Shown here: in pieces, positions 1 through 8,217 of the stretch
How the letters are laid out: each line of letters begins with the position of its first letter
Numbering within the stretch: the first letter of the stretch is position 1
Source of the DNA: Agrobacterium cucumeris
GTDB taxonomy: Bacteria > Pseudomonadota > Alphaproteobacteria > Rhizobiales > Rhizobiaceae
Direction: 5' to 3'
NCBI RefSeq assembly: GCF_030036535.1
Contig: NZ_CP080388.1
Location: forward strand, 1,917,001 to 1,981,000
Length of the DNA stretch: 64,000 nt
The notes under the pieces: model-generated
What the model was told of the DNA's origin: nothing
Databases searched by the model: none
Seen by the model: only the letters and a program-made list of their open reading frames with translations
Program-made: the position numbers and the translations under genes

Positions 1-1834
1 CGTTCTTGAACAGCACGAGCTTTCCGGGCTCCAGCCCCTGCGCGTAACGGGCCTCGACCATGCGGCCGCCCTCAAGCTGGGAAAGGGCGGCAAGATGTGC
101 CGGTGGCAGGTAATCGCCGCAGCAGAACATCGGCAGAGAGGCGACGCCGTTGTTGAGCCAGCCTTGGCCGAAGGCGACCTCAGCGAAGGGTGCCAGTTCC
201 GTCAGCGGCCCGGCGCGCAGCTCCTTGTCATAGGCTCTGCCTTGCGAACCGGAGGGGACGCCGCCGAGCGTATGCAGCGCGATCATTTCGAAGATGAGAT
301 CGAGCTGGTAGCGCGCGCGTGCTGCAAGCTCCGGTCCGGCCCAATGTTCGATGGCGAGAAGGCCGATGAAATCCACGGGATAATAGGCGGCCGAATTCCA
401 TTCGGCGAGGCCGTGCGCCTCGACGCTGTCGAACCAGCGCTCCAACCGCTCAGTGGCCAGCGCCGCCTGCTCTCTGCCGGTGCGGCCGGAGGCGGTGAAG
501 ACGGCGTCGGGCAGATAGTGTCCGGCGAGCAGCTGGCTGGTGTGGAAGCAGAGAACATGGTTCTCGCTCCAGAACCACATGACGTCGTTACCCGGCTCGT
601 CCACCCAGTAGCGATAGCCAAGGATCGAAGCGTCGATCCGCGCTCGCATTTCGGCCGGCAGGCGGTCACTATGGGCGCGCACCAGCCAGAGCAGCGGGAT
701 CATGATGAAATCGGAGCAGTCCTCGCGCCGGTCGATGGAGCGCAGCGTCGCATCGACGATGCCGCCGATGGTTTTGAAGTCATCGCTGCCGGTGGCGACC
801 ATCGCCAGCGCCCGGCCGATGCGCCATGCGCCGAAACGCGCGCTGAAGGAGAGGGCCGCTTTCTTTCGCTCCCTAATATCGGCATTGGGCGCTTCCGGCG
901 CGATATCATGCATGAAGGCTGCGTCGATGACGCGGGTGACCGTTCCCGCACCCGAGCCCATGGTGATCCTGACGCCGTGATATCCGTCCGAAATGCCTGA
1001 CGTCTCGGGGATTGTCAGCGTTGATTGCCCGGCCTTCAGCATGGTGTCGACTTCCGCCAGCGCAGCGCGCTCATGCCCATGGCTTTTCACCGCAATGTGC
1101 ACGGGCAGGTCGCGCGCAGGTGCTGCTCCGAAAACCAGTTCGAGGGCGGTGCCGCAAAACACGTCGCGTGCCGGGCGAACATCGCGCACCAGCGCGGCAA
1201 GGCGCCTCGTTTCCTCGCGGTCGAGCGGTACCGGCAACACGACTGTCAGCGGCGTAGGATCGATAACCTCAAGCTCGAAGAACCAGATGATGTCGCGTTC
1301 CGCCAGATCCTCGCAGAGCAGCAGCACCTCGTTGTCGCCGGCCGCAAGGTCGAGCGTCACATCGCTGTTGGTTTCGACATTGCGGATGAAGGGCTCGAAA
1401 CGCACCTGCTCAGCGCCGTTCACCCAGATACGGACGCCGCCGCAGGTGCGCAGCCGGAAATGCGCCTTTCTGGCAGCATCGCTGCGGAACGTGCCCTTCA
1501 GCCAGCGCTGCACATGGGTGGGAACATGCCAGAAGCCGGTGAATTCCACGCGGCGGTTGGAACCCGGCAGGTTGAGGTGAGACACCGCAAAGCCACTCTC
1601 GGGCGCGATGTCGCGGCCGATCATGGTCTGCTGGAAGGCTTTGCGGCAGGGAAGGTCGCCGACATCGACGAAACCATTGATGAAACGGTAATTGACCCGG
1701 TCTTCCGCCGGGGCGGGTGTGCCCGGAAACGATGTCTCCACCGGATCCGAGACGATCCAGGCGGTCACCGTCTCGCCGTCGGCGACGGTGTATGTGGGCT
1801 GCGACGCATCCGTCGCCAAAGGTCCATCCGTCAT
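1..1834 (-). CDS. Large uncharacterised protein, possibly carbohydrate-active (3' part beyond window)
   Basis: The reading frame opens at an ATG on the minus strand, 9 nt after a GGGAGG ribosome site, and stays open for about 611 codons to the window edge, so the C-terminus is missing. The first 300 or so residues look beta-rich and include GGVRIWVNG, a pattern seen in galactose-binding-like sandwiches. The later part looks helical and aromatic-rich (FWSENHVLCFH, LAEWNSAAYYP), which recalls the alpha/alpha-toroids of polysaccharide lyases and glycosidases. No catalytic motif was recognised, so the enzymatic role is inference. It diverges from a sugar-type solute-binding protein, which suggests sugar or glycan use. 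The permease genes for that binding protein could lie beyond the left edge. Confidence 0.7.
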   Translation of the reverse strand, partial: MTDGPLATDASQPTYTVADGETVTAWIVSDPVETSFPGTPAPAEDRVNYRFINGFVDVGDLPCRKAFQQTMIGRDIAPESGFAVSHLNLPGSNRRVEFTGFWHVPTHVQRWLKGTFRSDAARKAHFRLRTCGGVRIWVNGAEQVRFEPFIRNVETNSDVTLDLAAGDNEVLLLCEDLAERDIIWFFELEVIDPTPLTVVLPVPLDREETRRLAALVRDVRPARDVFCGTALELVFGAAPARDLPVHIAVKSHGHERAALAEVDTMLKAGQSTLTIPETSGISDGYHGVRITMGSGAGTVTRVIDAAFMHDIAPEAPNADIRERKKAALSFSARFGAWRIGRALAMVATGSDDFKTIGGIVDATLRSIDRREDCSDFIMIPLLWLVRAHSDRLPAEMRARIDASILGYRYWVDEPGNDVMWFWSENHVLCFHTSQLLAGHYLPDAVFTASGRTGREQAALATERLERWFDSVEAHGLAEWNSAAYYPVDFIGLLAIEHWAGPELAARARYQLDLIFEMIALHTLGGVPSGSQGRAYDKELRAGPLTELAPFAEVAFGQGWLNNGVASLPMFCCGDYLPPAHLAALSQLEGGRMVEARYAQGLEPGKLVLFKN

Positions 1835-1860
1835 AATGGATCGCCTCCCTTCGATCTTTA

Positions 1861-1874
1861 TGAAATTATTTTCA
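1861..1874. promoter_or_regulatory. Candidate operator, left copy
   Basis: TGAAATTATTTTCA is a near-perfect palindrome (two mismatched positions) 27 bp upstream of the start of the leftward gene. It is a diverged copy of the perfect palindrome at 2001-2014. The pair brackets the divergent promoter region and suggests one repressor acting on both genes. No cognate regulator is identified in the window. Confidence 0.45.
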
Positions 1875-2000
1875 CAATTCGATTTCCGCTTTTTCGCGTC
1901 GATTTGTGCGATTTATGTAAAACAAACAGCTTGACGTTTATTCTGTCAAGCCGCAAAACAGGATAAATCGAATTAAGCAGAGGAGCTTCTATTCGGTTTG

Positions 2001-2014
2001 TGAAAATATTTTCA
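2001..2014. promoter_or_regulatory. Candidate operator, right copy (perfect palindrome)
   Basis: TGAAAATATTTTCA is a perfect 14-bp palindrome lying just before the ribosome site of the solute-binding protein gene, with its centre 140 bp from the copy at 1861-1874. A bound repressor here would block transcription or early elongation. The LacI or ROK family is plausible by palindrome type, but this is inference. Confidence 0.5.
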
Positions 2015-2028
2015 TTGGGAGGATGAGC

Positions 2029-3309
2029 ATGATGAAATTGTTTTCGGGCGTCAGCGCCCTTGTAATTGCCTCCGTCGCCGGTCTTGCAGCCGCGCAGGCC
2101 GAGACCCGCACGATCACTTTCCTTTTTACGGATGACGACCAGGGTTACGTGCAGCGCATGGCCGACCTCAGCAAGGAGTTCGAAACGGCCAATCCGGGCG
2201 TGAAGATCAACTTCGTGTCTTCGGGTTACGACGCCGTTTCCAAGCAGCTGCCGGTACAGCTGGCGGTCGGCGAAGGCCCTGACATTGCCAAGATCACCGA
2301 CTGGCAGCTTGCCCCCTATTATCTCGACATGCGGCCTTACATGAAAGATGCGGAGGCCTTCGCGAAGCTGCATGGTTCGAGCCTCAACCAGCTTCGCCTG
2401 CCCAACGTCAACGATCCACAGTCGATAAACGGTTACATGGCGTCGCAGACGCTGAACCTGCCCTTCGTCAACAAGACGCTGTTCGAGCAGGCGGGTGAGC
2501 CCTTGCCCGGCCCGACCGCGAAATTCAGCGAGATCGTCGAGGCGTCCGCCCGTGTTGCCAAGGCGACCGGCGTGCAGATCCCCTTCACCATGGACCGTTC
2601 CGGCCACCGCTTCTCCGGCGGCGCTTTCGCTTACGGTTCGAGCTATGTGAAGGACGGCAAGTTCAGCTTCCCGGATGATGCGGCGAAAAAATACATCGCC
2701 GATATCTATTCATGGACGCAAAATGGCAGCTTCCCCAAGGAAATGTGGGGTGCCGCCGGCGGTTCGCAGTACAAGAACATGGGTGACGAATTCGTCAACG
2801 GTAATGTCGTGACCTATCTGGCCGGCAACTGGATGGTAAACCCGTTCCAGAACAAGATCGGCGACGCTTTCGAATGGACGGCGATCAATGCGCCCTGCGG
2901 CGATGCCGGATGCTACGCCATGCCGGGCGGAACCGCGATTGTCGGCTTCAAGCGTACCAAATATCCTGAAGATGTGGCGCATTTCGTCGAATTCCTCGGC
3001 TCCGAGAAGGTGCAGCGGGAAATCGCCGAGAACTATGTCGTTCTGACCGGTGCCGAGATCGTCGATCCGCAATACAAGCTGAAGAGTGAAGACGCCAAGG
3101 CGGCGATGAAGGTCTTCCTCGACAACAAGAAGAACGTGCCGCAGGCGGCTCGCGATTTCGAGCGCGCCAAGGGCGGCAGTGCCATGTATCAGCAGATCGT
3201 CCAGCGTATGAGCCAGCTGATCGTCGGCGAGTTGACGCTTGACCAGACCTATAAGGTCCTGGCTGACGATGTCGCCAAGATCAACGAGGCCGTTGCGGTC
3301 AAGAAGTAA
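2029..3309 (+). CDS. ABC transporter solute-binding protein, family 1 (sugar type)
   Basis: Periplasmic binding protein of a sugar-type ABC importer, about 426 residues, the usual length for the MalE/UgpB-like family. A signal peptide (residues 1-24, ending AAAQA) is followed by a mature start TRTITFLFTDDD. The start at 2029 is preferred because GGGAGG ends at 2022, leaving 6 nt; the ATG at 2023 would have no spacing, and 2032 is also possible. Internal segments typical of the family include the region around GEGPDIAKI and the C-terminal helices. No permease or ATPase gene follows, so it either works with components encoded beyond the left edge behind the divergent gene or is an orphan. Two palindromes flank its promoter. 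Confidence 0.88.
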   Translation: MMKLFSGVSALVIASVAGLAAAQAETRTITFLFTDDDQGYVQRMADLSKEFETANPGVKINFVSSGYDAVSKQLPVQLAVGEGPDIAKITDWQLAPYYLDMRPYMKDAEAFAKLHGSSLNQLRLPNVNDPQSINGYMASQTLNLPFVNKTLFEQAGEPLPGPTAKFSEIVEASARVAKATGVQIPFTMDRSGHRFSGGAFAYGSSYVKDGKFSFPDDAAKKYIADIYSWTQNGSFPKEMWGAAGGSQYKNMGDEFVNGNVVTYLAGNWMVNPFQNKIGDAFEWTAINAPCGDAGCYAMPGGTAIVGFKRTKYPEDVAHFVEFLGSEKVQREIAENYVVLTGAEIVDPQYKLKSEDAKAAMKVFLDNKKNVPQAARDFERAKGGSAMYQQIVQRMSQLIVGELTLDQTYKVLADDVAKINEAVAVKK

Positions 3310-3320
3310 CTGGCCCAGCA

Positions 3321-3335
3321 TCCGGCTTTGCCGGA
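3321..3335 (+). terminator. Short hairpin after the binding-protein gene
   Basis: TCCGGC-TTT-GCCGGA is a perfect 6-bp stem 11 nt after the stop codon. There is no U-run after it, so it is at best a weak or Rho-assisted terminator or an mRNA-stabilising end. Confidence 0.35.
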
Positions 3336-3543
3336 GTAACGAAGCCATTGAACCCTATGCCCGGAGCCGGTCTTCGGGCATATCTCTCCGCTTTTTCCGG
3401 GCGCATATTGCCGCATATGCTGTCTCGATCAGCACCATCGAAAAACTGAAATACGCTCCGTTTAAACCTGATGACGAGGCGCGCGGGAGACCGTGCCGCC
3501 TGTTTTCGTCACGCGTCACTCGCTGCAAATCATAGGATTCGTC

Positions 3544-5526
3544 ATGGCCAAACTGAAGATGTCGTCTTTTCCGTCCGCACGCGCAACCCTGCTTGCCTCC
3601 GTCGCATTGCTGGTTCTTGTCCCGAGCGCGCAGGGGTTCGAGGGCAGCGGGCCGGCAGGTCAGGGTTATGCCATCACGGTGCCGGAGCCTGCCGCGACCT
3701 ATCCGCTGCCGCTTGCCGACAATTATCGCAACCAGACCGGCAAGAATGAAAAGGGCGAGGATGTCCGCGCCTATGACGACCGGGATAATCCGATCATCGA
3801 AATCCTCTCGGGTTTCAACCGTATCTGGACGCTCGGCGATGAAAAATGGGCGGATGGCGGCGCCAATGGCGACGGCCCATCGGATTTCAGCCATGTGAAG
3901 ATCGTAGATCCCGCCGTCTGGCAGGAAAACATGCGTTACGTATTGTCCGTGACCGGGGAAAACCGCACCCGCGCTGCGGCTTTCGAAGCCTATATGAATG
4001 ATCGCCGTTCACAGGGTTACAGCGTTATCGACGGCATGGGCCCGCTTGCCGACTGGTATCGCGAAGGTGCGGGCGCGACGACGACGATCAATCATACGCT
4101 TTCGGATTTCGATCCGAACGAGGTGATCACCCGCAAGGAGGACGACAAGGGCACCGAGGCGGGTGCAGCCGATAGCAAGTTGAAGGATTTCGTCGCTTTC
4201 ATGAAGGTGATCCGTGGCCCGGAAGGCACGACATCGCCGGCGAAATATTTCTATTCCACACCGCGGCCCTGGCGCATGAATGACAGGGGCGAGGTGATCG
4301 AAACCGGTAAAGAAACGATCGGTGACCGTTCATTCGAAAGCTATGACAGCGACGCTGGCGTCATCGTGCCGGCCCTGAAATATGCGCGGGAAAATCGCGG
4401 CCGCTCCAAGGATGGCGGTTTTCCGAGCGGGCATACCAACGCTGCCTATCTGGCCGCCATCGCTTATGCCTATGCCGTGCCGGAGCGTTTTACCGAATTG
4501 CTGACGGCTGCCTCCGAACTTGGTGAAAGCCGCATCGTCGCCGGCATGCATTCGCCGCTCGACGTGATCGGCGGCCGCATCACCGCAACCGCCATGGCCG
4601 CCGCCATGTTGCAGGACCCGAAAAATGCCGAGGTGAAGAAGGCCGCGCATGAGACCTTGCAGGCCTATTTCGCCAAACGTCTGCCGCAGGGGCAGTCGCT
4701 TATCGATTTCGCCCATGGCGCAAAGCCGGATGTTGACCGGTTTGCGGATGCGACGGCGAACGCGGCGGATTATCGCAGGCGCATGACTTTTTCCTTCAGC
4801 CGCGACAAAGCTGTGGGTGACGCGCCGATGATGGTGCCGAAAGGGGCCGAGGTTCTGCTGGAAACGCGCCTGCCTTATCTTGATGCCGCAGAGCGGCGTG
4901 CCGTTCTGTTCTCTACCGGTATTGAGGCGGGTTATCCGCTGCTTGATGACAGCAATGGCTGGGGCCGCATCAATCTGGTGGCCGCCGCCGGTGGTTACGG
5001 TGCGTTTGATGGCGATGTCGAAGTCACGATGGATGCCGCCGCCGGCGGTTTCAACGCGGCAGACCGCTGGACGAACGACATTGCCGGGGCAGGGCGTCTC
5101 GTCAAATCCGGTAGCGGAGCGCTGATGCTCAGCGGTAATAACAGCTATGGTGGCGGCACAATTCTAAGGGATGGTGCGCTGATAGTCTCGTCTGTCGATG
5201 CGCTTGGAACCGGTGGCGTGCTGGTCAGCGGCGGCACGCTTTCGCTAACGGCAGGCAAGGATGTCGCCATCGGCGGTGATTATGCGCAGTCTGGCGGCAT
5301 ATTGGCGCTGGATCCGCAAAAGGCTGCTCTGCGCGTTAAAGGGAATGTGGTGCTGGACGGCGCGACGCTGAAGCTCGCTTTCGATGGTGGCGCACCGGCT
5401 GCCGGCACGCGCCTCGATGTGATCGCCGCCAATGGTTTGACCGGGACATTCGCCACGATCGATGCGGGCAATGTGAAGGTACGACCGGTCTATACCGGGT
5501 CGGCACTGTCCGTGGTGGTCGAATAG
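3544..5526 (+). CDS. Secreted class A acid phosphatase with autotransporter-associated beta-strand tail
   Basis: About 660 residues from the ATG at 3544 (an upstream in-frame ATG at 3493 is possible but would precede the signal peptide awkwardly). The N-terminus is a signal peptide ending near PSAQG. The middle carries the PAP2/class A acid phosphatase signature in order: YSTPRPW, then FPSGHTN, then GESRIVAGMHSPLDVIGGR, supplying the conserved Arg, His and Asp residues of phosphomonoester hydrolysis. The last 150 or so residues contain an autotransporter-associated beta-strand repeat (KSGSGALMLSGNNSYGGGT and further Gly-rich strands). There is no C-terminal translocator barrel, so export beyond the periplasm would need another route. 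The family is normally about 250 residues, so this is a much enlarged form. Neighbouring genes also handle phosphate esters. Confidence 0.82.
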   Translation: MAKLKMSSFPSARATLLASVALLVLVPSAQGFEGSGPAGQGYAITVPEPAATYPLPLADNYRNQTGKNEKGEDVRAYDDRDNPIIEILSGFNRIWTLGDEKWADGGANGDGPSDFSHVKIVDPAVWQENMRYVLSVTGENRTRAAAFEAYMNDRRSQGYSVIDGMGPLADWYREGAGATTTINHTLSDFDPNEVITRKEDDKGTEAGAADSKLKDFVAFMKVIRGPEGTTSPAKYFYSTPRPWRMNDRGEVIETGKETIGDRSFESYDSDAGVIVPALKYARENRGRSKDGGFPSGHTNAAYLAAIAYAYAVPERFTELLTAASELGESRIVAGMHSPLDVIGGRITATAMAAAMLQDPKNAEVKKAAHETLQAYFAKRLPQGQSLIDFAHGAKPDVDRFADATANAADYRRRMTFSFSRDKAVGDAPMMVPKGAEVLLETRLPYLDAAERRAVLFSTGIEAGYPLLDDSNGWGRINLVAAAGGYGAFDGDVEVTMDAAAGGFNAADRWTNDIAGAGRLVKSGSGALMLSGNNSYGGGTILRDGALIVSSVDALGTGGVLVSGGTLSLTAGKDVAIGGDYAQSGGILALDPQKAALRVKGNVVLDGATLKLAFDGGAPAAGTRLDVIAANGLTGTFATIDAGNVKVRPVYTGSALSVVVE

Positions 5527-5549
5527 GCCATGATGCAATGATAGAGGCT

Positions 5550-5571
5550 GCCGCAACCCTCCGGTTACGGC
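5550..5571 (+). terminator. Hairpin after the acid phosphatase gene
   Basis: GCCGCAACC-CTCC-GGTTACGGC forms a 9-bp stem with one mismatch, 23 nt after the stop. An A-run rather than a U-run follows on this strand, so termination strength is uncertain. Confidence 0.4.
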
Positions 5572-5576
5572 GGCCC

Positions 5577-5600
5577 CAAAAAATCTGCGGGGAACCGCAG
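5577..5600 (-). terminator. Intrinsic terminator of the ROK regulator gene
   Basis: On the minus strand CTGCGG-TTCC-CCGCAG is followed directly by ATTTTTT. It lies 11 nt after the stop codon of the ROK gene and is a textbook rho-independent terminator. Confidence 0.8.
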
Positions 5601-5610
5601 GATAATCACC

Positions 5611-6759
5611 CTACAGGAAGTACCGGACCCTCAGTGGCAATAGTGCGGCGCCGATGGCGGACGGATCGCCGACCGTTTCGCTGAGAACCAGCTTCGCCTC
5701 CTTTGGGCCGACACCATAACGGTGTTCGCGCTGGGAGGGCATGTGCGTGCGTTCGATCATCATCTGGCCAAGTGCGCGTGGCAATTGTCCGCCAAAGACG
5801 ATGGCCTGCGGATCAAGTACCGCGATCAGGCTTGCCACCAGCCGGTCCACCTGCGGCATGGTTTCGGTCAGCCATTCCTCGACTCCTGGCCACGCCGGAT
5901 CAAACTGTCGATAGAGTGTTTCAATCGAATGGATATCGACGCCGTTTTTCTGCAGGGTGGCGATCAGATATTGCAGCGCCGGCCGCTTGGGCGATTCATC
6001 GGGGCTGTATATGCCGCTGAATTCGCCGGCATTGCCGTGAAAGCCGTGAAACGGTTGGCCGCCGAGGATCAGTCCGCCGCCGAAACCGTAGTTGAAGGAC
6101 AAGTAGGCAAAAGTCTCGCACCATGATCCGACACCGCGAAGGCTCTCGCCGATCGCCCCCGTGGTGGCATTGTTTTCCAGCCAGACCGGCAGGTGGAATT
6201 TTTCCTCAAGGATAGGCTTCAAGTCCATCAGCGACCAGTCGCGCAATGGCTCCGGCGCGTTGAAGGCGCGGTCTTCCGACACGAAGAAACCCGACATGGA
6301 AAAACCGAGGCCCAGCAGGCGCTCGCGCGGGATGCCGTGTTCTGCCAGCAGCCTTTCGAGGGCCAGCGACAAGGCCGCAAGCGTCTCTTGCCGGTCCTCC
6401 GGAAGCATCTTCAGCTTTTCTTCGACAATCACGTCGCAGCGGAAATCGGCGATGCAGATGATGACGGAGTCGGTGTTGATGGAAATGCCGAGTGAATAGG
6501 CTGCCTCCGGCACCAGCTCGATGGTGGGGCTCGGCTGGCCGCGCGTGCCCTTGAGCGGCGCGCCGGTCTGCAGCAGTCCGCGCTCCAGCAGGCCTTCGAT
6601 CAGCCGGTGCACGGATTGCTGGGTCAGGTTGGTGTGGCCCGTGATCGATGCGCGGGCGATGGGGCCATGGCGGCGCACGATATCCAGAATGAGACGCTCA
6701 TTCTCGCTGGCAAGCGGCTGGCGATCGAAGGTCTGCTGCGGCGTCTGATCTGTTGTCAT
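5611..6759 (-). CDS. ROK family transcriptional repressor
   Basis: An N-terminal winged helix-turn-helix (NERLILDIVRRHGPIARASI then TQQSVHRLIEGLLERG) is followed by a sugar-kinase-like ROK domain with the glycine-rich segments LGLGFSMSGFF and NYGFGGGLILGG. The frame stays open upstream to an ATG at 6819 that would add 20 unremarkable residues; 6759 (382 residues) is chosen because it places the HTH at the usual distance, but neither start has a strong ribosome site. ROK repressors usually sense a sugar or polyol. The gene diverges from the phosphodiester-type ABC operon, and a palindrome lies between them, so it most likely represses that operon and itself. Confidence 0.85.
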   Translation of the reverse strand: MTTDQTPQQTFDRQPLASENERLILDIVRRHGPIARASITGHTNLTQQSVHRLIEGLLERGLLQTGAPLKGTRGQPSPTIELVPEAAYSLGISINTDSVIICIADFRCDVIVEEKLKMLPEDRQETLAALSLALERLLAEHGIPRERLLGLGFSMSGFFVSEDRAFNAPEPLRDWSLMDLKPILEEKFHLPVWLENNATTGAIGESLRGVGSWCETFAYLSFNYGFGGGLILGGQPFHGFHGNAGEFSGIYSPDESPKRPALQYLIATLQKNGVDIHSIETLYRQFDPAWPGVEEWLTETMPQVDRLVASLIAVLDPQAIVFGGQLPRALGQMMIERTHMPSQREHRYGVGPKEAKLVLSETVGDPSAIGAALLPLRVRYFL

Positions 6760-6830
6760 GGCCTTGGATAACGGCTGCGCGAAGCGGCGGCAACATGGGG
6801 CATTGGTTTGCGACAGCATTTTTCACTGGA

Positions 6831-6862
6831 CTGTCACAAATATTACACTTAGAGTGTATTAA
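6831..6862 (+). promoter_or_regulatory. Operon promoter with PHO-box-like repeats and candidate ROK operator
   Basis: CTGTCAC-AAAT-ATTACAC (6831-6848) resembles a PHO box: the first 7-mer differs from CTGTCAT at one base, the second is poor. A -10-like TATTAA begins at 6857, near the spacing seen in PhoB-activated promoters. Overlapping it, TACACT-TAG-AGTGTA (6844-6858) is a perfect inverted repeat between divergent genes and a good candidate operator for the ROK protein. Both assignments are inference from sequence. Confidence 0.45.
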
Positions 6863-6904
6863 TAAGGGGCCGGTCAACAACGGGTCCTCAGGAGGAACCA
6901 TTCA

Positions 6905-8134
6905 ATGCGCATGAAATTTCTTGCGATCGCCGCGCTTGCGCTGGCGACGACGGCAGCGCCGTGCCTTTCGGCAGACAGCAATATGAAAAACCTCGACTTC
7001 GATCTGTCGAAGGTCACGCGCGACAATTTTTACGAGATCGTCGTTCCCGCCGCCAAAGCCGAGGGCTCGGTGACGATGTATAATTTCGCCGGCAGTTTCG
7101 CCGATACGTGGAAGGAGCTGATCAGCCGTTTCGAAGCCAAATATGGCATCAAGGTCGCCTATAGCGACGTGAAGGGCGATCAGGCGAACCAGCAGCTCAT
7201 CGCGGTTCAGGCGGCAGGGCAGGATTCACCGGTTGATGCCTATTTCGCCGGTGGCGGCAGCTATCCGCTTCTCTCCTCCAAGGGGGTTGTCGGCAATATT
7301 GCGCTGACGAAAATCCTGCCGAACATGGCGAATTACAATCCGGAAATGGCCGAGACCGTTTTCGGCAAGCCGCATGGCGGCAGCTTCCCGCTGGTGCATC
7401 TCAACCAGACCGCAATCGGTTACGATTCTGCCTTCGTGAAAGCCGGGGATGTGCCGAAGAGCTTCGAGGACCTGCTGGTCTGGGCCGAAAAGAACCCCAA
7501 GCGGCTTGGCGTCACCCTGCCGGCCAAGGGCGGTTCCGGTGGCGGTTTCATCTATTCGGTGGCGCTCAACTATCTCACCGGCGACTGCCGCAAGCAGCTG
7601 ACCGATTATAACCAGACGCTGCAGCAGGCCGAAGACTGGGCCATGGAGTCCGAGTGCCTCACGCCCGTCTGGGACTATTACCGCCGTCTTCTGGCCGTGG
7701 CTGAACTGACCAATGGCAATGCCGATACGCTCAACCTCATCAACAACCAGCAGCTTTACATGGGCACGGTCTGGGAAGATCAGGTCATGAGCTTCCTCGG
7801 CACCAAACAATTGCCTGACAGTTTCCGCGTCACGCTTCTGGAAAAAGGGCAGGTCGGCTCTGGGGACGCCATGTTCGTGCCGGCCAACGCCAAGAACGTC
7901 GCTTCGGCGCTACTGCTGATCGATATGGCCATGAGCAAGGAATTCCAGCTCTGGAAGCTGGAAAACAAGGCTTCCCGCTCGCCGCGCACGGATGTCACCA
8001 ATGATCTGATGCCGAAGGCGGTGCAGGAGCATGTGCTGCCGCAGAGTGTCTATCCGCGCCTGTCGCTGCCGGCTTTCTGGGACATGTCGACAGCGCTTGC
8101 CGAAGCGCTCGATGAAAAAGTCCTCAACCAGTAA
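6905..8134 (+). CDS. ABC transporter solute-binding protein (polyamine/iron/phosphonate-like type)
   Basis: First gene of the operon, 409 residues, with an excellent ribosome site (CAGGAGG) 9 nt before the ATG. The signal peptide is about 23 residues, ending PCLSA. The mature part has the segment GSVTMYNFAGSFADTWKEL, typical of the type 2 periplasmic binding fold used by Fe(III), polyamine, thiamine and 2-aminoethylphosphonate importers. The ligand cannot be read from the sequence. The two downstream hydrolases (glycerophosphodiesterase and inositol-monophosphatase family) point to a glycerophosphodiester such as glycerophosphoinositol; this is inference. An 83-nt gap separates it from the ATPase gene, perhaps allowing higher expression of the binding protein. 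Confidence 0.87.
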   Translation: MRMKFLAIAALALATTAAPCLSADSNMKNLDFDLSKVTRDNFYEIVVPAAKAEGSVTMYNFAGSFADTWKELISRFEAKYGIKVAYSDVKGDQANQQLIAVQAAGQDSPVDAYFAGGGSYPLLSSKGVVGNIALTKILPNMANYNPEMAETVFGKPHGGSFPLVHLNQTAIGYDSAFVKAGDVPKSFEDLLVWAEKNPKRLGVTLPAKGGSGGGFIYSVALNYLTGDCRKQLTDYNQTLQQAEDWAMESECLTPVWDYYRRLLAVAELTNGNADTLNLINNQQLYMGTVWEDQVMSFLGTKQLPDSFRVTLLEKGQVGSGDAMFVPANAKNVASALLLIDMAMSKEFQLWKLENKASRSPRTDVTNDLMPKAVQEHVLPQSVYPRLSLPAFWDMSTALAEALDEKVLNQ

Positions 8135-8217
8135 CGCCGTTGGGATTGCCGGATCGTGTGCCGCAACTGGCTGCGCGATCCGGATAGCCTTGGTCAAAAA
8201 TATGAGGGAGGCTCGTC

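Noticed and set aside
95..1966. Two long plus-strand frames (95-1000 and 1025-1966)
   Set aside because: They are antisense to a continuous minus-strand frame that starts at 1834 with a good ribosome site; their products have no family features.
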